DNA of 64,000 nucleotides from positions 620,001 through 684,000 of the forward strand of contig CP014761.1 of NCBI GenBank assembly GCA_001647635.1, given 5' to 3'. Of this stretch, positions 16,530 to 24,465 are shown piece after piece. Source of the stretch: Leifsonia xyli (lineage in GTDB: Bacteria > Actinomycetota > Actinomycetes > Actinomycetales > Microbacteriaceae). Every line of letters starts with the position of its first letter. The stretch's first letter is position 1. The translations under genes were made by a program, and so were the position numbers. The notes beneath the pieces are model-generated. The model worked only from the letters and a program-made list of their open reading frames with translations. It did not search any database and was not told the origin of the DNA.

Positions 16530-17012
16530 ATGGACATCTGGGCAGACATCGTCGCGACGCTCGCGCTCATCGGGGCGGCGATCGGATTCCTGACAGCACG
16601 AAGGGCGCGGAAGAGGGCAGAGGAGAGCGCGATTCTCGCGGCAAAGGCGCAATCCGAAGCGACCGATGCCCTCCGGCGAACCGCCGAAGCAAACGAGCGC
16701 CTGACCGCCCTGTGGGAGCGCGTCACGACGCCTCCACCCCCTCGTCCTAAGTGGAACGTTTACTACAACCCCGGCGACGGTTCGGGGTTCCTGATCAACG
16801 TGGGCGAGGAGAAGGCCTACGGCGCTACCGTGCGCGGCTACCCGCAAGTAAGCGAACACCTCGCTCGCACCCCGTATCCGACGGACGTTCCCCCGCAAGC
16901 TCAACTCTCGTTCGAGGTGTTCGAGTCGGCCGGACCCCTCGAACGTATCGAGGTGTCATGGCAGGACGAGGCGCACTCGACGATTGAGCGGGAACAACTC
17001 TGGGTCACCTAG
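16530..17012 (+). CDS. Membrane-anchored coiled-coil protein with C-terminal beta domain, unknown function
   Basis: This 160-residue protein has a single N-terminal membrane helix (about 4-23), a charged coiled coil (RARKRAEESAILAAKAQSEA), a Pro-rich hinge (TPPPPRPK) and a beta-rich domain (WNVYYNPGDGSGFLINVGEE). It is a shorter analogue of the divergent upstream protein. TAGTAT at 16518-16523, six bases before the ATG and with no ribosome-binding site, indicates a leaderless transcript. Function unknown. Confidence 0.6.
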   Translation: MDIWADIVATLALIGAAIGFLTARRARKRAEESAILAAKAQSEATDALRRTAEANERLTALWERVTTPPPPRPKWNVYYNPGDGSGFLINVGEEKAYGATVRGYPQVSEHLARTPYPTDVPPQAQLSFEVFESAGPLERIEVSWQDEAHSTIEREQLWVT

Positions 17013-17074
17013 ACCGGTTCGGCCGTGAGCGAACGAACCTGCGGGATCGCGTCGGCCTCTATAGCTTGCTGCCC

Positions 17075-17377
17075 ATGACACCTCATACCGCCTTTTGGAG
17101 TTGGACCGAACGCTACGACCAGCAAGTCCGCGTGACGGCGATCGAGAACCGCGACGACCGCGTCGCGCTCACGATCGAGACCACACCGGCATGGATGGGC
17201 GGAATCGAGGACTTACACGCGACGCTCCCCGATCGCCGCCGCATGCCCATCCGCGCTCTCGCCCACAGCGGGCAAGGCCGCTTCACCATCGAAGCCGAGG
17301 GCCACCTCGGCGGCGGCGATTGGTTTAGCATCCGCCTTGACTCGGCGTGGGCCGTCATCGAGGTCCGCGAGCCGTAG
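17075..17377 (+). CDS. Hypothetical 100-aa protein
   Basis: The protein is predicted to be all-beta (WSWTERYDQQVRVTAIENR, then RVALTIETTPAWMGG, ending SAWAVIEVREP), with no membrane segment. The ATG at 17075 has TATAGC about ten bases upstream, consistent with leaderless transcription. A strong terminator follows. No family recognised. Confidence 0.6.
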   Translation: MTPHTAFWSWTERYDQQVRVTAIENRDDRVALTIETTPAWMGGIEDLHATLPDRRRMPIRALAHSGQGRFTIEAEGHLGGGDWFSIRLDSAWAVIEVREP

Positions 17378-17395
17378 CCGTCACCGCGCCAAACG

Positions 17396-17437
17396 AAAGC
17401 CCCCGTACACCGTTCGCGCGGTGCATGGGGGCTTTTC
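17396..17437. terminator. Bidirectional terminator
   Basis: AAAGCCCCCGTACACCG pairs with CGGTGCATGGGGGCTTTT around a short loop, with one A-A mismatch. It lies between the convergent 100-aa and 57-aa genes and has A/T tracts on both sides. Confidence 0.8.
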
Positions 17438-17441
17438 GTCG

Positions 17442-17615
17442 TTAGAGGCCGAGTCGCGGGTCCGGCGTCTCCGGGCCGTCGCCCGCCTCGGGCATCTGGT
17501 ACTCGCCGCCCCTAGCGCAGTGCCAGACCCACCCGCCACCGAGTCTTGCCTCGTCGGGGTTGTACTCCCATGTCATCGGACCGCCGTGAATTGAGCATGT
17601 CTTAGTTATCGCCAT
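17442..17615 (-). CDS. Small 57-aa protein with Cys/His pairs
   Basis: On the minus strand an ATG at 17615 opens a 57-codon frame. It begins MAITKTCSIHGGPMTWEYN and has a second C in VWHCARGG, so a C-x2-H plus H-C arrangement could bind a metal. It ends at TAA 17442-17444, directly before the shared terminator. TACTCT lies about five bases upstream. The size resembles small phage zinc-finger-like proteins. Function unknown. Confidence 0.5.
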   Translation of the reverse strand: MAITKTCSIHGGPMTWEYNPDEARLGGGWVWHCARGGEYQMPEAGDGPETPDPRLGL

Positions 17616-17644
17616 GGTGCGAGAGTATCCGCCGCTTACGACAA

Positions 17645-17672
17645 AGCCCCCGACTTCATGAGAAGCCGGGGG
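17645..17672 (-). terminator. Element-supplied terminator for rpmE2
   Basis: GCCCCCGACTTC and GAAGCCGGGGGC form a stem with a 4-base loop (one mismatch). On the minus strand it is followed by CTTTGTC. It begins about 28 bases after the rpmE2 stop and lies inside the island. It replaces the original hairpin now stranded at 8919-8951. Confidence 0.75.
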
Positions 17673-17699
17673 CGATGTCCCTCGAAGAGGGGTGAAGAT

Positions 17700-17954
17700 T
17701 TAGGAGCGTCCGAAGTTCTTGTAGCGCGAGTTGAACTTCTCGACGCGGCCGGCCGAGTCGAGGATGCGCTGCTTGCCCGTGTAGAACGGGTGCGACTCGG
17801 AGGAGATCTCGACGTCGATCACCGGGTAGGTGTTGCCGTCCTCCCACTCGATGGTCTTGTCGCTCGAGACGGTGGAGCGGGTGAGGAACGTCGCACCCGA
17901 GGCCAGGTCGCGGAAAACCACCGGGGCGTAGTCGGGGTGGATGCCAGTCTTCAT
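17700..17954 (-). CDS. rpmE2: 50S ribosomal protein L31 type B, with an element-derived C-terminus
   Basis: The 84-residue protein begins [16 protein letters not shown] and contains [10 protein letters not shown], the type-B (zinc-free) L31 signature. It lacks the CxxC pairs of type A. It ends RYKNFGRS. The last codons after the shared 18-bp core come from the inserted island. The displaced native end encodes RYKNFGK. The insertion therefore keeps the gene intact with a slightly altered tail. SD-like AAGGAAG lies a few bases before the ATG. Confidence 0.93.
   Translation of the reverse strand: MKTGIHPDYAPVVFRDLASGATFLTRSTVSSDKTIEWEDGNTYPVIDVEISSESHPFYTGKQRILDSAGRVEKFNSRYKNFGRS
17710..17727. 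repeat. Right attachment-site core (18-bp direct repeat)
   Basis: CCGAAGTTCTTGTAGCGC is identical to 8982-8999 in the same orientation. Here it forms part of the rpmE2 coding sequence. Sequence left of it (element-derived) supplies the last codons of rpmE2. Confidence 0.85.
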
Positions 17955-18076
17955 CAGGACTTCCTTGTTGCGTGTCGTAATCGGTCGTGTCCGCGCCGGA
18001 CGGCGTGAGGACGGGAAGCTTGTCGGCCCAGACCGGGCCAGCTACCTACTTTAGCAGATCGGGGCCCGAAACGCGG

Positions 18077-18865
18077 TCACGACGTGGCGCGCGCGGCGTA
18101 GCGGCCGTCGGTCTCGCTGAGCTCGACCGCGATGCCGAAGGTGTCGCTCAGGTTCTCGCTCGTCAGCACCTCGTCGATCGGGCCGGCGGCCGCGATCCGC
18201 CCGTCCGCGAGGAGCAGCGCGCGGTTGAAGCCCTGGGGGATCTCCTCGACGTGGTGCGTGACCATGACGATCGCCGGCGACTTCGGGTCGCTGGCGTAGC
18301 CGCCGAGCAGCTTCACGAGCTCTTCGCGGCCGCCGAGGTCGAGGCTCGCGGCGGGCTCGTCGAGCAGCAGGATCTCGGGGTCCGTCATCACGGACCGTGC
18401 GATCTGCACGCGCTTCTGCTCGCCGTCCGACAGGCTGCCGAAGGTGCGCTCGGCCAGGTGGTCGAGGTGCCACTCGCCGAGCACGCGGAGCGCCCGGCGC
18501 TCGTCGATCTCCTCGTACAGCTCGTTCCAGCGGCCGGTGACGGCGTACGCGGCGGTCATCACCACATCCAGGACGCGCTCGTTGCGCGGGATGCGCCGGG
18601 CCAGCGCGCTGGACGCGAAGCCGAGCAGCGGACGGAGCTCCGACAGGTCGGTGTGGCCGACCGATTCGCCGAGCACGACGGCCTCGCCCGAGCTCGGATG
18701 CAGCGCCGCCGCGGCGATCTGCAGCAGCGTGGTCTTGCCGGCGCCGTTGCGGCCCAGGATGACCCACCGCTCGTCCGGCTCGACCGCCCAGTCGATTCCC
18801 TGGAGGACGGGGTTGCCGTCCCGCACAACGGACACGTCGGTAAGTCGGATAACGCTGTCGGCCAT
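18077..18865 (-). CDS. ABC transporter ATP-binding protein (stand-alone)
   Basis: This is a 262-residue single nucleotide-binding domain. It has Walker A GRNGAGKTT (about 39-47), the signature SDGEQKRVQIA, Walker B ILLLDEPAASLD and the switch His in VTHH. There is no permease or substrate-binding gene beside it. It resembles the ModF/YlmA-type ATPases that occur as orphans. The substrate is unknown. Confidence 0.85.
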   Translation of the reverse strand: MADSVIRLTDVSVVRDGNPVLQGIDWAVEPDERWVILGRNGAGKTTLLQIAAAALHPSSGEAVVLGESVGHTDLSELRPLLGFASSALARRIPRNERVLDVVMTAAYAVTGRWNELYEEIDERRALRVLGEWHLDHLAERTFGSLSDGEQKRVQIARSVMTDPEILLLDEPAASLDLGGREELVKLLGGYASDPKSPAIVMVTHHVEEIPQGFNRALLLADGRIAAAGPIDEVLTSENLSDTFGIAVELSETDGRYAARATS

Positions 18866-18915
18866 GTCCTCCAGCCTACCTGCGCCGGGCGCCCCTCCGT
18901 GACGAAGCGGACGCC

Positions 18916-20103
18916 TCAGCGCGCCAGCAGCGACCGGTAGACGTCGCGGGTCTGCTCGGCGATCGTGGTCCAGCTGAACGACGTCTCAGCGCGCTCGCGC
19001 CCGGCCTCGCCCATCTCCGCCGCGCGCGCCGGATCGCTCACGACCTCGATCAGCGCCGCGGCCAGGTCGTCCACGAACCGCTCCGGGTCCGTCGGCGTCC
19101 CCGTGCCGTCCTGCAGCTGCTGGATGGGCACGAGCCGGCCGGTCACGCCGTCCACGATCACCTCGGGGATGCCGCCCGTCGCGGTTCCGACGACCGGAAG
19201 CCCGCAGGCCATCGCCTCGAGGTTCACGATGCCCAGCGGCTCGTAGATCGACGGGCAGACGAACACCGTGGACGCGGTGAGCGCGATCCGCAGCTCGTCG
19301 TTCGGCAGCAGCCGGTCGATCCACACGACACCGTCGCGCTCGGCCTGCAGCTGCTCGACGAGCCCGGTCACCTCGGCGAGGATCTCGGGGGTGTCGGGCG
19401 CGCCGGCGCACAGGATGATCTGCACCTCCGGCGGCAGCTGCCGAACGGCGCGCAGCAGATACGGCAGGCCCTTCTGACGGGTGATGCGCCCGACGAAGAT
19501 GACGGCCGGACGCTCGGGGTCGATCCCGAGCGCCCGCGCCCGCTCGTCGTCGCGCAATGGCTGCCAGCGCTCCAGGTCGATGCCGTTGTAGATCGTCACG
19601 ACCTTGGTCGGGTCCAGCGCCGGGTACGCCGCGAGGATGTCGCGCCGCATCCCGTCGCTCACCGCGATCACGGTGTCGGCGGCCTCGAAGGCGGTCTTCT
19701 CGATCCAGCTGGACACGCGGTAGCCGCCGCCCAGCTGCTCCGCCTTCCAGGGGCGCAGTGGCTCGAGGCTGTGCGCCGTCACCACGTGCGGGACGCCGTG
19801 CAGCAGCTTCGCCAAGTGACCCGCGCCGTTCGCATACCAGGTGTGCGAGTGGACGACGTCCGCTCGCCCGCAGTCCTGCGCCATCTGCAGGTCGACGCCG
19901 AGCGTCGCGATGGCGCCATTGGCGTCCGCCAGCTCGGCCGGCACGCGGTAGGACGCGGTGTCCGGCTCGTCCCGCGACTCGCCGAAGGCGCGCACGACGA
20001 CCTCGGTGTCGGTCCGCAGGGCACGCACCAGCTCGGTGACGTGCACCCCGGCTCCCCCGTAGATGTCCGGCGGGTACTCCCGGGTCAGTAGATCGACGCG
20101 CAT
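18916..20103 (-). CDS. glgA: Actinobacterial glycogen synthase (GT4 type)
   Basis: The 395-residue protein begins MRVDLLTREYPPDIYGGAGVH, with the donor-loop KxGG equivalent near the start, and has the conserved IYEPLGIVNLEAMACGLPVV segment with the E-x7-E motif. This is the short Corynebacterium-type GlgA, not the longer enterobacterial type. It uses ADP- or UDP-glucose for glucan or maltose-1-phosphate synthesis; family members differ. It is divergent from glgC across about 47 bases, a classic arrangement. Confidence 0.88.
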   Translation of the reverse strand: MRVDLLTREYPPDIYGGAGVHVTELVRALRTDTEVVVRAFGESRDEPDTASYRVPAELADANGAIATLGVDLQMAQDCGRADVVHSHTWYANGAGHLAKLLHGVPHVVTAHSLEPLRPWKAEQLGGGYRVSSWIEKTAFEAADTVIAVSDGMRRDILAAYPALDPTKVVTIYNGIDLERWQPLRDDERARALGIDPERPAVIFVGRITRQKGLPYLLRAVRQLPPEVQIILCAGAPDTPEILAEVTGLVEQLQAERDGVVWIDRLLPNDELRIALTASTVFVCPSIYEPLGIVNLEAMACGLPVVGTATGGIPEVIVDGVTGRLVPIQQLQDGTGTPTDPERFVDDLAAALIEVVSDPARAAEMGEAGRERAETSFSWTTIAEQTRDVYRSLLAR

Positions 20104-20150
20104 GACCGAAACGCTAGTACAGCCCCCAGTTCGCCTCTACTGTTATGCAC
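20104..20150. promoter_or_regulatory. Divergent glgA/glgC promoter region
   Basis: Only 47 bases separate the start codons. On the plus strand TACTGT (20138-20143) lies 7 bases before the glgC ATG, and on the minus strand a TACTAG/TAGCGT-like box lies just before the glgA ATG. Neither gene has a ribosome-binding site, which suggests two leaderless, back-to-back promoters. Confidence 0.5.
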
Positions 20151-21395
20151 ATGGCACCAGGCAAGAAGATCTTCGGCATCGTCCTCGCGGGCGGAGAGGG
20201 AAAGCGGCTGATGCCGTTGACGGCGGACCGCGCGAAGCCCGCCGTCCCGTTCGGCGGACAGTACCGCCTGATCGACTTCGCGCTGTCGAACCTCATCAAC
20301 TCGCAACTGCGGCAGATCGTCGTGCTCACGCAGTACAAGTCGCACAGCCTGGACCGCCACGTGTCGCAGACCTGGCGCCTCGACGGCATCACCAGCTCCT
20401 ACATCGCCTCCGTCCCCGCCCAGCAGCGCCTCGGCAAGCGCTGGTTCAGCGGATCGGCGGACGCCATCCTGCAGAGCCTCAACCTGCTGCGCGACGAGAA
20501 GCCCGACATCGTGGTCGTCGTCGGCGCCGACCACGTGTACCGGATGGACTTCGGCCAGATGATCCAGGCGCACATCGACTCGGGAGCCCCGGCGAGCGTC
20601 GCCGCCATCCGTCAGCCCATCGGGCTGGCCGACCAGTTCGGCGTGATCGAGGTGGAGCCGGAGCGGCCCACCCACATCGGCGCGTTCCGCGAGAAGCCGC
20701 GCGACCCCGTCGGACTGCCCGATTCGCCGAACGAGGTGCTCGCCTCGATGGGCAACTACGTCTTCGACGCCGACGCCCTCATCGACGCGGTGATCCGCGA
20801 CGGCGACCGCCCCGACTCCAACCACGACATGGGCGGCGACATCATCCCGGACTTCGTGTCGCGCAACGAGGCCGCGGTCTACGACTTCAACAACAACGAC
20901 GTGCCGGGTTCGACGGACCGCGACCGCTACTACTGGCGCGACGTGGGGACGATCGACTCGTTCTTCGAGGCCCACCAGGACCTCATCTCGGCGCTGCCGG
21001 TGTTCAACCTGTACAACAACAGCTGGCCGATCTTCAGCCAGGTGCTCAACTCGCCGCCCGCGAAGATCGTGCGGGATGGACGCGGTGCCCTGGGCACGAC
21101 CATCGACTCGATCGTCTCGCTCGGATCCGTGATCTCCGGCGCGCACCTCGAGCGCAGCGTCCTCGGTCCGTGGGCGAAGGTCGACTCGGGTGCGAAGGTG
21201 ATCGACTCCGTCGTGTTCGAGCGCGCGGTGATCGAGCCGAACGCGTTCGTCGGCCGCGCCATCCTCGACAAGGACGTGGTGGTCGCCGAGGGCGCGCAGA
21301 TCGGCGTCGACCCCGAGCGCGACCGCGCCCGCGGCTTCACCGTCACCGAGTCGGGCATCACGGTGGTCGGCAAGGGCGTGCACGTCGTCCCATGA
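20151..21395 (+). CDS. glgC: Glucose-1-phosphate adenylyltransferase
   Basis: GlgC makes ADP-glucose, the donor for glycogen. The 414-residue protein has the nucleotide-binding [27 protein letters not shown], the regulatory-site region [13 protein letters not shown] and a left-handed beta-helix C-terminus ([20 protein letters not shown]). The length is typical. I prefer the ATG at 20151 to the one at 20145 because of the promoter position. Its stop overlaps the serB start (ATGA). Confidence 0.93.
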   Translation: MAPGKKIFGIVLAGGEGKRLMPLTADRAKPAVPFGGQYRLIDFALSNLINSQLRQIVVLTQYKSHSLDRHVSQTWRLDGITSSYIASVPAQQRLGKRWFSGSADAILQSLNLLRDEKPDIVVVVGADHVYRMDFGQMIQAHIDSGAPASVAAIRQPIGLADQFGVIEVEPERPTHIGAFREKPRDPVGLPDSPNEVLASMGNYVFDADALIDAVIRDGDRPDSNHDMGGDIIPDFVSRNEAAVYDFNNNDVPGSTDRDRYYWRDVGTIDSFFEAHQDLISALPVFNLYNNSWPIFSQVLNSPPAKIVRDGRGALGTTIDSIVSLGSVISGAHLERSVLGPWAKVDSGAKVIDSVVFERAVIEPNAFVGRAILDKDVVVAEGAQIGVDPERDRARGFTVTESGITVVGKGVHVVP

Positions 21396-22051
21396 CCGAC
21401 AGCCACAACCGAACAGCGTCCGTCCTCGTCGTGCTCGACGCCGACTCCACCCTGCTCCAGGACGAGGTGATCGAGCTGCTCGCCGAGGAGGCGGGATCGC
21501 GCACCGAGGTCGCAGAGATCACCGAGCGCGCCATGCGCGGCGAGCTCGACTTCGAGCACAGCCTCCGGGAGCGCGTGCGCACCCTGCGCGGGCTGCCCGC
21601 GTCGGTGTTCCAGCACGTCGGTGAGCGCATCCGGGTGACGGACGGCGTGCCGGAGCTCATCGCGGGCGTCCAGGCCGCCGGCGGTGTCGTCGGCGTGGTC
21701 TCGGGCGGTTTCCACGAGCTGCTGGACCCGATCGGCGAGCGGCTGGGCCTCGACCACTGGCGCGCCAACCGCCTGGTGGTCCGGGAGGGACGGCTCACCG
21801 GCGAAGTCGACGGCCCGGTCATCGACGCCGCCGCGAAGGCGCAGGCGCTGCTGTTCTGGGCGGCCGCGGCAGGCGTGCACCTCACGCAGACGGTCGCCAT
21901 CGGCGACGGCGCGAACGACCTGCGGATGATGGCCGAGGCCGGTCTGGCGGTCGCCTTCAACGCCAAGCCGAAGGTGCGGGCGGAGGCCGACCTCGTGATC
22001 GACCGGCCCGACCTCTCCCAGGTGCTCCCCCTGCTCGGCCTCCGCGGCTAG
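21392..22051 (+). CDS. serB: Phosphoserine phosphatase
   Basis: SerB completes serine synthesis by hydrolysing phosphoserine. The 219-residue HAD-fold protein has DADST (motif I), [11 protein letters not shown] (motif II), a conserved Lys region (AAAKAQAL) and [10 protein letters not shown] (motif IV). It lacks the N-terminal ACT domain found in some family members. Translation is probably coupled to glgC through the ATGA overlap, an unusual pairing of glycogen and serine genes. Confidence 0.88.
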   Translation: MTDSHNRTASVLVVLDADSTLLQDEVIELLAEEAGSRTEVAEITERAMRGELDFEHSLRERVRTLRGLPASVFQHVGERIRVTDGVPELIAGVQAAGGVVGVVSGGFHELLDPIGERLGLDHWRANRLVVREGRLTGEVDGPVIDAAAKAQALLFWAAAAGVHLTQTVAIGDGANDLRMMAEAGLAVAFNAKPKVRAEADLVIDRPDLSQVLPLLGLRG

Positions 22052-22054
22052 CAT

Positions 22055-22119
22055 CCATCGCCTCCTCGCTTAATCCGATCGCGCGTCGCGCGGCGAATGA
22101 ATAAGCGAGGAAGCGATGA
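22055..22119. terminator. Long inverted repeat between serB and fabG
   Basis: CATCGCCTCCTCGCTTA pairs with TAAGCGAGGAAGCGATG (17 bp, one mismatch) around a roughly 30-base loop that itself contains CGCGCG pairing. It lies between convergent genes and probably terminates both, though it lacks U-tracts. Confidence 0.55.
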
Positions 22120-22124
22120 ACGAA

Positions 22125-22835
22125 TCAGTGACCCATGCCGAGGCCGCCGTCGACGGGGATGACCGCGCCGGAGATGTAGCCGGCGTCGTCGGAGGCAAGC
22201 CACGCGACGACCTTGGCGACCTCGCTCGGTTGCGCGAAGCGGCCGGCGGGGATGCTCTTCTTGTACTCCGCCTGCTGGGCCTCGGGCAGCTCGGCCGTCA
22301 TGTCGGTCTCGATGAAGCCGGGGGCGACGACGTTCGCGGTGATTCCGCGCGCGCCGAGCTCGCGCGTGATCGACCGCGCCATGCCGACGAGTCCCGCCTT
22401 CGACGACGCGTAGTTGACCTGGCCGGCGCCTCCGAAGAGTCCGACGACGCTCGAGATCAGGATGATGCGGCCGAAGCGCGCCTTCAGCATCCCCTTGTTC
22501 GCCCGCTTCACGACGCGGAAGGACCCGCCGAGGTTGGTCTCGACGACCGAGTCGAACTCCTCGTCGGTCATGCGCATCAGCAGCGTGTCCTTGGTGATGC
22601 CGGCGTTCGCGACAACGACCTCCACCGGGCCGAGCTTCTCCTCCACCTCGGTGAAGGCGGCGTCGACGCTCGCGGCGTCGGTGACGTCGGCGCGCACGGT
22701 CAGCGCGCCGGCGGGGCCCTCCCCGGAGCGCGCGGTGACCGCCACCCGGTGGCCCTGGGCGACGAACTCCTCGGCGATCGCGTAGCCGATCCCCCGGTTG
22801 CCTCCGGTGACGAGGACGGTGCGTGGCGTGGTCAT
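22125..22835 (-). CDS. fabG: 3-oxoacyl-ACP reductase-like SDR protein
   Basis: This is a 236-residue short-chain dehydrogenase with TGGNRGIG (10-17) for NADPH, the VVANAG motif, and the catalytic Ser/Tyr/Lys in ILISSVVGLFGG...YASSK. The ending FIETDMTAELPEAQ is typical of FabG in fatty-acid synthesis or mycolate-type elongation. I chose the ATG at 22835, preceded by AAGGGAAG, rather than an in-frame start at 22919. It is divergent from the DUF3099 gene. Confidence 0.88.
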   Translation of the reverse strand: MTTPRTVLVTGGNRGIGYAIAEEFVAQGHRVAVTARSGEGPAGALTVRADVTDAASVDAAFTEVEEKLGPVEVVVANAGITKDTLLMRMTDEEFDSVVETNLGGSFRVVKRANKGMLKARFGRIILISSVVGLFGGAGQVNYASSKAGLVGMARSITRELGARGITANVVAPGFIETDMTAELPEAQQAEYKKSIPAGRFAQPSEVAKVVAWLASDDAGYISGAVIPVDGGLGMGH

Positions 22836-22924
22836 GCGCTTCCCTTCAGGAATGGTGCTTGCTGCGTATTCGGCCCGAGCGGGGCCCGACCCAAGTTTAT
22901 GGACGTACGCTGGAGTCAACGCTC

Positions 22925-23245
22925 ATGAAGAAGCCCTCAGCACCGTCGATCACGAGTCTCCCCCTCTCTCCGGACGAGGAGCGCAAGCACCGGATGATCC
23001 GCTATTCGGTCGCCATGGGCATCCGCGTGGTCTGCGTCCTGGTCGCGGTGATCGTACCGGGATGGTGGGCCCTCGCCCCGATCGTCGCCGCCGTCTTCCT
23101 GCCGTACTTCGCCGTCGTCATCGCGAACGTCTCGGTGGAACGCGGCCAGGCGGACGTCCAGCGTCCAGGCGGTATCGTTCCTCTGTACCCTCCGCAGGCT
23201 CCGCGCGCCGACCAGAGCGCCGAGAACCCGCGCGAGGATCCGTAA
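22925..23245 (+). CDS. DUF3099-domain membrane protein
   Basis: This is a 106-residue actinobacterial protein with the conserved lead ITSLPLSPDEERKHRM and two adjacent membrane helices (about 31-68), followed by a Pro-rich tail. Function is unknown. Starts at the ATG at 22925. It heads a short tandem with the zinc-ribbon-like and SURF1 genes. Confidence 0.85.
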   Translation: MKKPSAPSITSLPLSPDEERKHRMIRYSVAMGIRVVCVLVAVIVPGWWALAPIVAAVFLPYFAVVIANVSVERGQADVQRPGGIVPLYPPQAPRADQSAENPREDP

Positions 23246-23260
23246 AACAGGAGGCGCGCA

Positions 23261-23479
23261 GTGATCGGGATGGACGCGCCGGCGCCGCTGACCTGCTCGC
23301 GCGCCGGCTGCCGCGAGACCGCGTCCTGGCGGATCGAGTGGCGCAACCCGCGCATCCATACCGAGGACCGCGTGAAGGTCTGGCTCGCCTGCGACGAGCA
23401 CGTGGACTTCCTGCGCGAGTTCCTCGCCGCGCGGGAGTTCCCGCTGCGCGTGGTCCCGGCCGTCGGGGCCGACGCATGA
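23261..23479 (+). CDS. Small conserved hypothetical with Cys/His motif
   Basis: The 72-residue protein has CSRAGCRETASWRIEWRNPR and then CDEHVDFL, so a four-ligand metal site is plausible. It is typical of small actinobacterial proteins next to SURF1. GTG start with GGAGG six bases upstream. Its stop overlaps the SURF1 start (ATGA). Function is not known. Confidence 0.75.
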   Translation: MIGMDAPAPLTCSRAGCRETASWRIEWRNPRIHTEDRVKVWLACDEHVDFLREFLAAREFPLRVVPAVGADA

Positions 23480-24351
23480 GCGGCGCCGACCCCGAGACGA
23501 AGGCATCCGGCTGGAGTTTCGCGTTCTCACGCCGATGGTTCGGCTACCTGGCGTTCGCGATCGTGTTCGCCATCGCCTGCGGCTTCCTCTCCAACTGGCA
23601 GCTCGCCCGCTCCAAAGAGGCAGCAGCGGCGAACGCCCTGGTCACGGCCAACTTCGATTCGAAGCCGGTGCCGCTGACCGACGAGCTTCCGACCCTCGGC
23701 TCCTACTCGCCGAAGCAGGAGTGGACGCGCGTGACCGTCACCGGGACGTACGAACGCGACCAGCAGCTGCTCGTGCGCAACCGGCCGTTCAACGGCAGCC
23801 CCGGTTTCGAGGTGCTGATCCCGCTGCGGACCGCCGACGGCGCGCTGTTCGTCGTCGACCGGGGATGGGTCCCCACCGGCAGCAAGACCGACGCACCCGA
23901 CCACGTCCCCGCCGCACCGTCCGGACCCGTGACCGTCGTCGCGCGGCTGAAGGCGAGTGAACCGGCCATCGCGGGACGCACGGCGACCGGGGATCAGGTG
24001 GGCACGATCCAGCTCTCGGTCGTGAAGCAGAAGCTCGGCGGCGCGGACGTCTACACCGGCGCGTACGGCCTGCTCGACAGCGAGGACCCGACCCCGGCGA
24101 CCGCGCCGACGCCGACCGTGACGGCCCCACCGACTCAGGATGAGGGACTCCACTGGTCGTACATGATCCAGTGGATCATCTTCGCCCTGATCGGCTTCTT
24201 CGGTCTCGGCTACGCGCTCGTGACGGAGTACCGCAAGCGCAACTCCGACGACCCGGCCGAGCGCGCACGGGCCGCGGAGCGCGAACGGCGGCGGCGGGCG
24301 AAGCGGACGGACGCGGACGTCGAGGACGAGCTGCTCGACGCCACGCGCTGA
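23476..24351 (+). CDS. SURF1-family cytochrome oxidase assembly protein
   Basis: SURF1 helps insert heme a into cytochrome c oxidase subunit I. The 291-residue protein has an N-terminal membrane helix (about 21-38), the conserved WQLARSKEA, a periplasmic domain with VDRGWVP, and a C-terminal membrane helix (about 227-247), ending in a charged RRRRAKR tail. Its function agrees with ctaA and ctaB elsewhere in the window. ATG start overlaps the upstream gene. Confidence 0.9.
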   Translation: MSGADPETKASGWSFAFSRRWFGYLAFAIVFAIACGFLSNWQLARSKEAAAANALVTANFDSKPVPLTDELPTLGSYSPKQEWTRVTVTGTYERDQQLLVRNRPFNGSPGFEVLIPLRTADGALFVVDRGWVPTGSKTDAPDHVPAAPSGPVTVVARLKASEPAIAGRTATGDQVGTIQLSVVKQKLGGADVYTGAYGLLDSEDPTPATAPTPTVTAPPTQDEGLHWSYMIQWIIFALIGFFGLGYALVTEYRKRNSDDPAERARAAERERRRRAKRTDADVEDELLDATR

Positions 24352-24414
24352 GCGCCGCACGGGCCGCGTGCTATCGTCATCCCGATCGTGTTCCGACTCC
24401 AGGAGGTGAGACCC

Positions 24415-24465
24415 ATGTACACACAGACAGTGGGCGCTCCCCTCAGCCCACGATCGCGCGGCTAG
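24415..24465 (+). CDS. 16-aa leader peptide upstream of the patatin-like gene
   Basis: A perfect AGGAGGTGAG ribosome-binding site (24401-24410) precedes an ATG that encodes MYTQTVGAPLSPRSRG and a TAG stop. The main gene begins 51 bases later with only a weak ribosome-binding site. Two mutually exclusive hairpins overlap the ORF: GTGGGC/GCCCAC (24430-24435 with 24446-24451) and GGCGCTCCC/GGGAGCGCC (24433-24441 with 24479-24487). This is an attenuator-like arrangement, although no obvious regulatory amino-acid run is present. Confidence 0.6.
   Translation: MYTQTVGAPLSPRSRG

Larger units (their letters stand above)
8982..17727. mobile_element. 8.7-kb serine-recombinase island in the 3' end of rpmE2, capsid-encoding (phage-satellite-like)
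   Basis: The element is bounded by an identical 18-bp sequence, CCGAAGTTCTTGTAGCGC, at 8982-8999 and 17710-17727. The right copy is part of the intact rpmE2 gene. The left copy is the tail of a displaced rpmE2 3' end. The recombinase gene sits 22 bases inside the left end. Cargo in order: serine recombinase, 55-aa protein, sigma-like factor, adaptor-like protein, P22-type capsid, 94-aa protein, then a HEPN-like protein and several small membrane or hypothetical proteins. No terminase, portal, scaffold, tail or lysis gene is recognisable. It may be a satellite that borrows a helper's packaging and tail functions, or a reduced prophage; the sequence alone does not decide. Confidence 0.85.
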
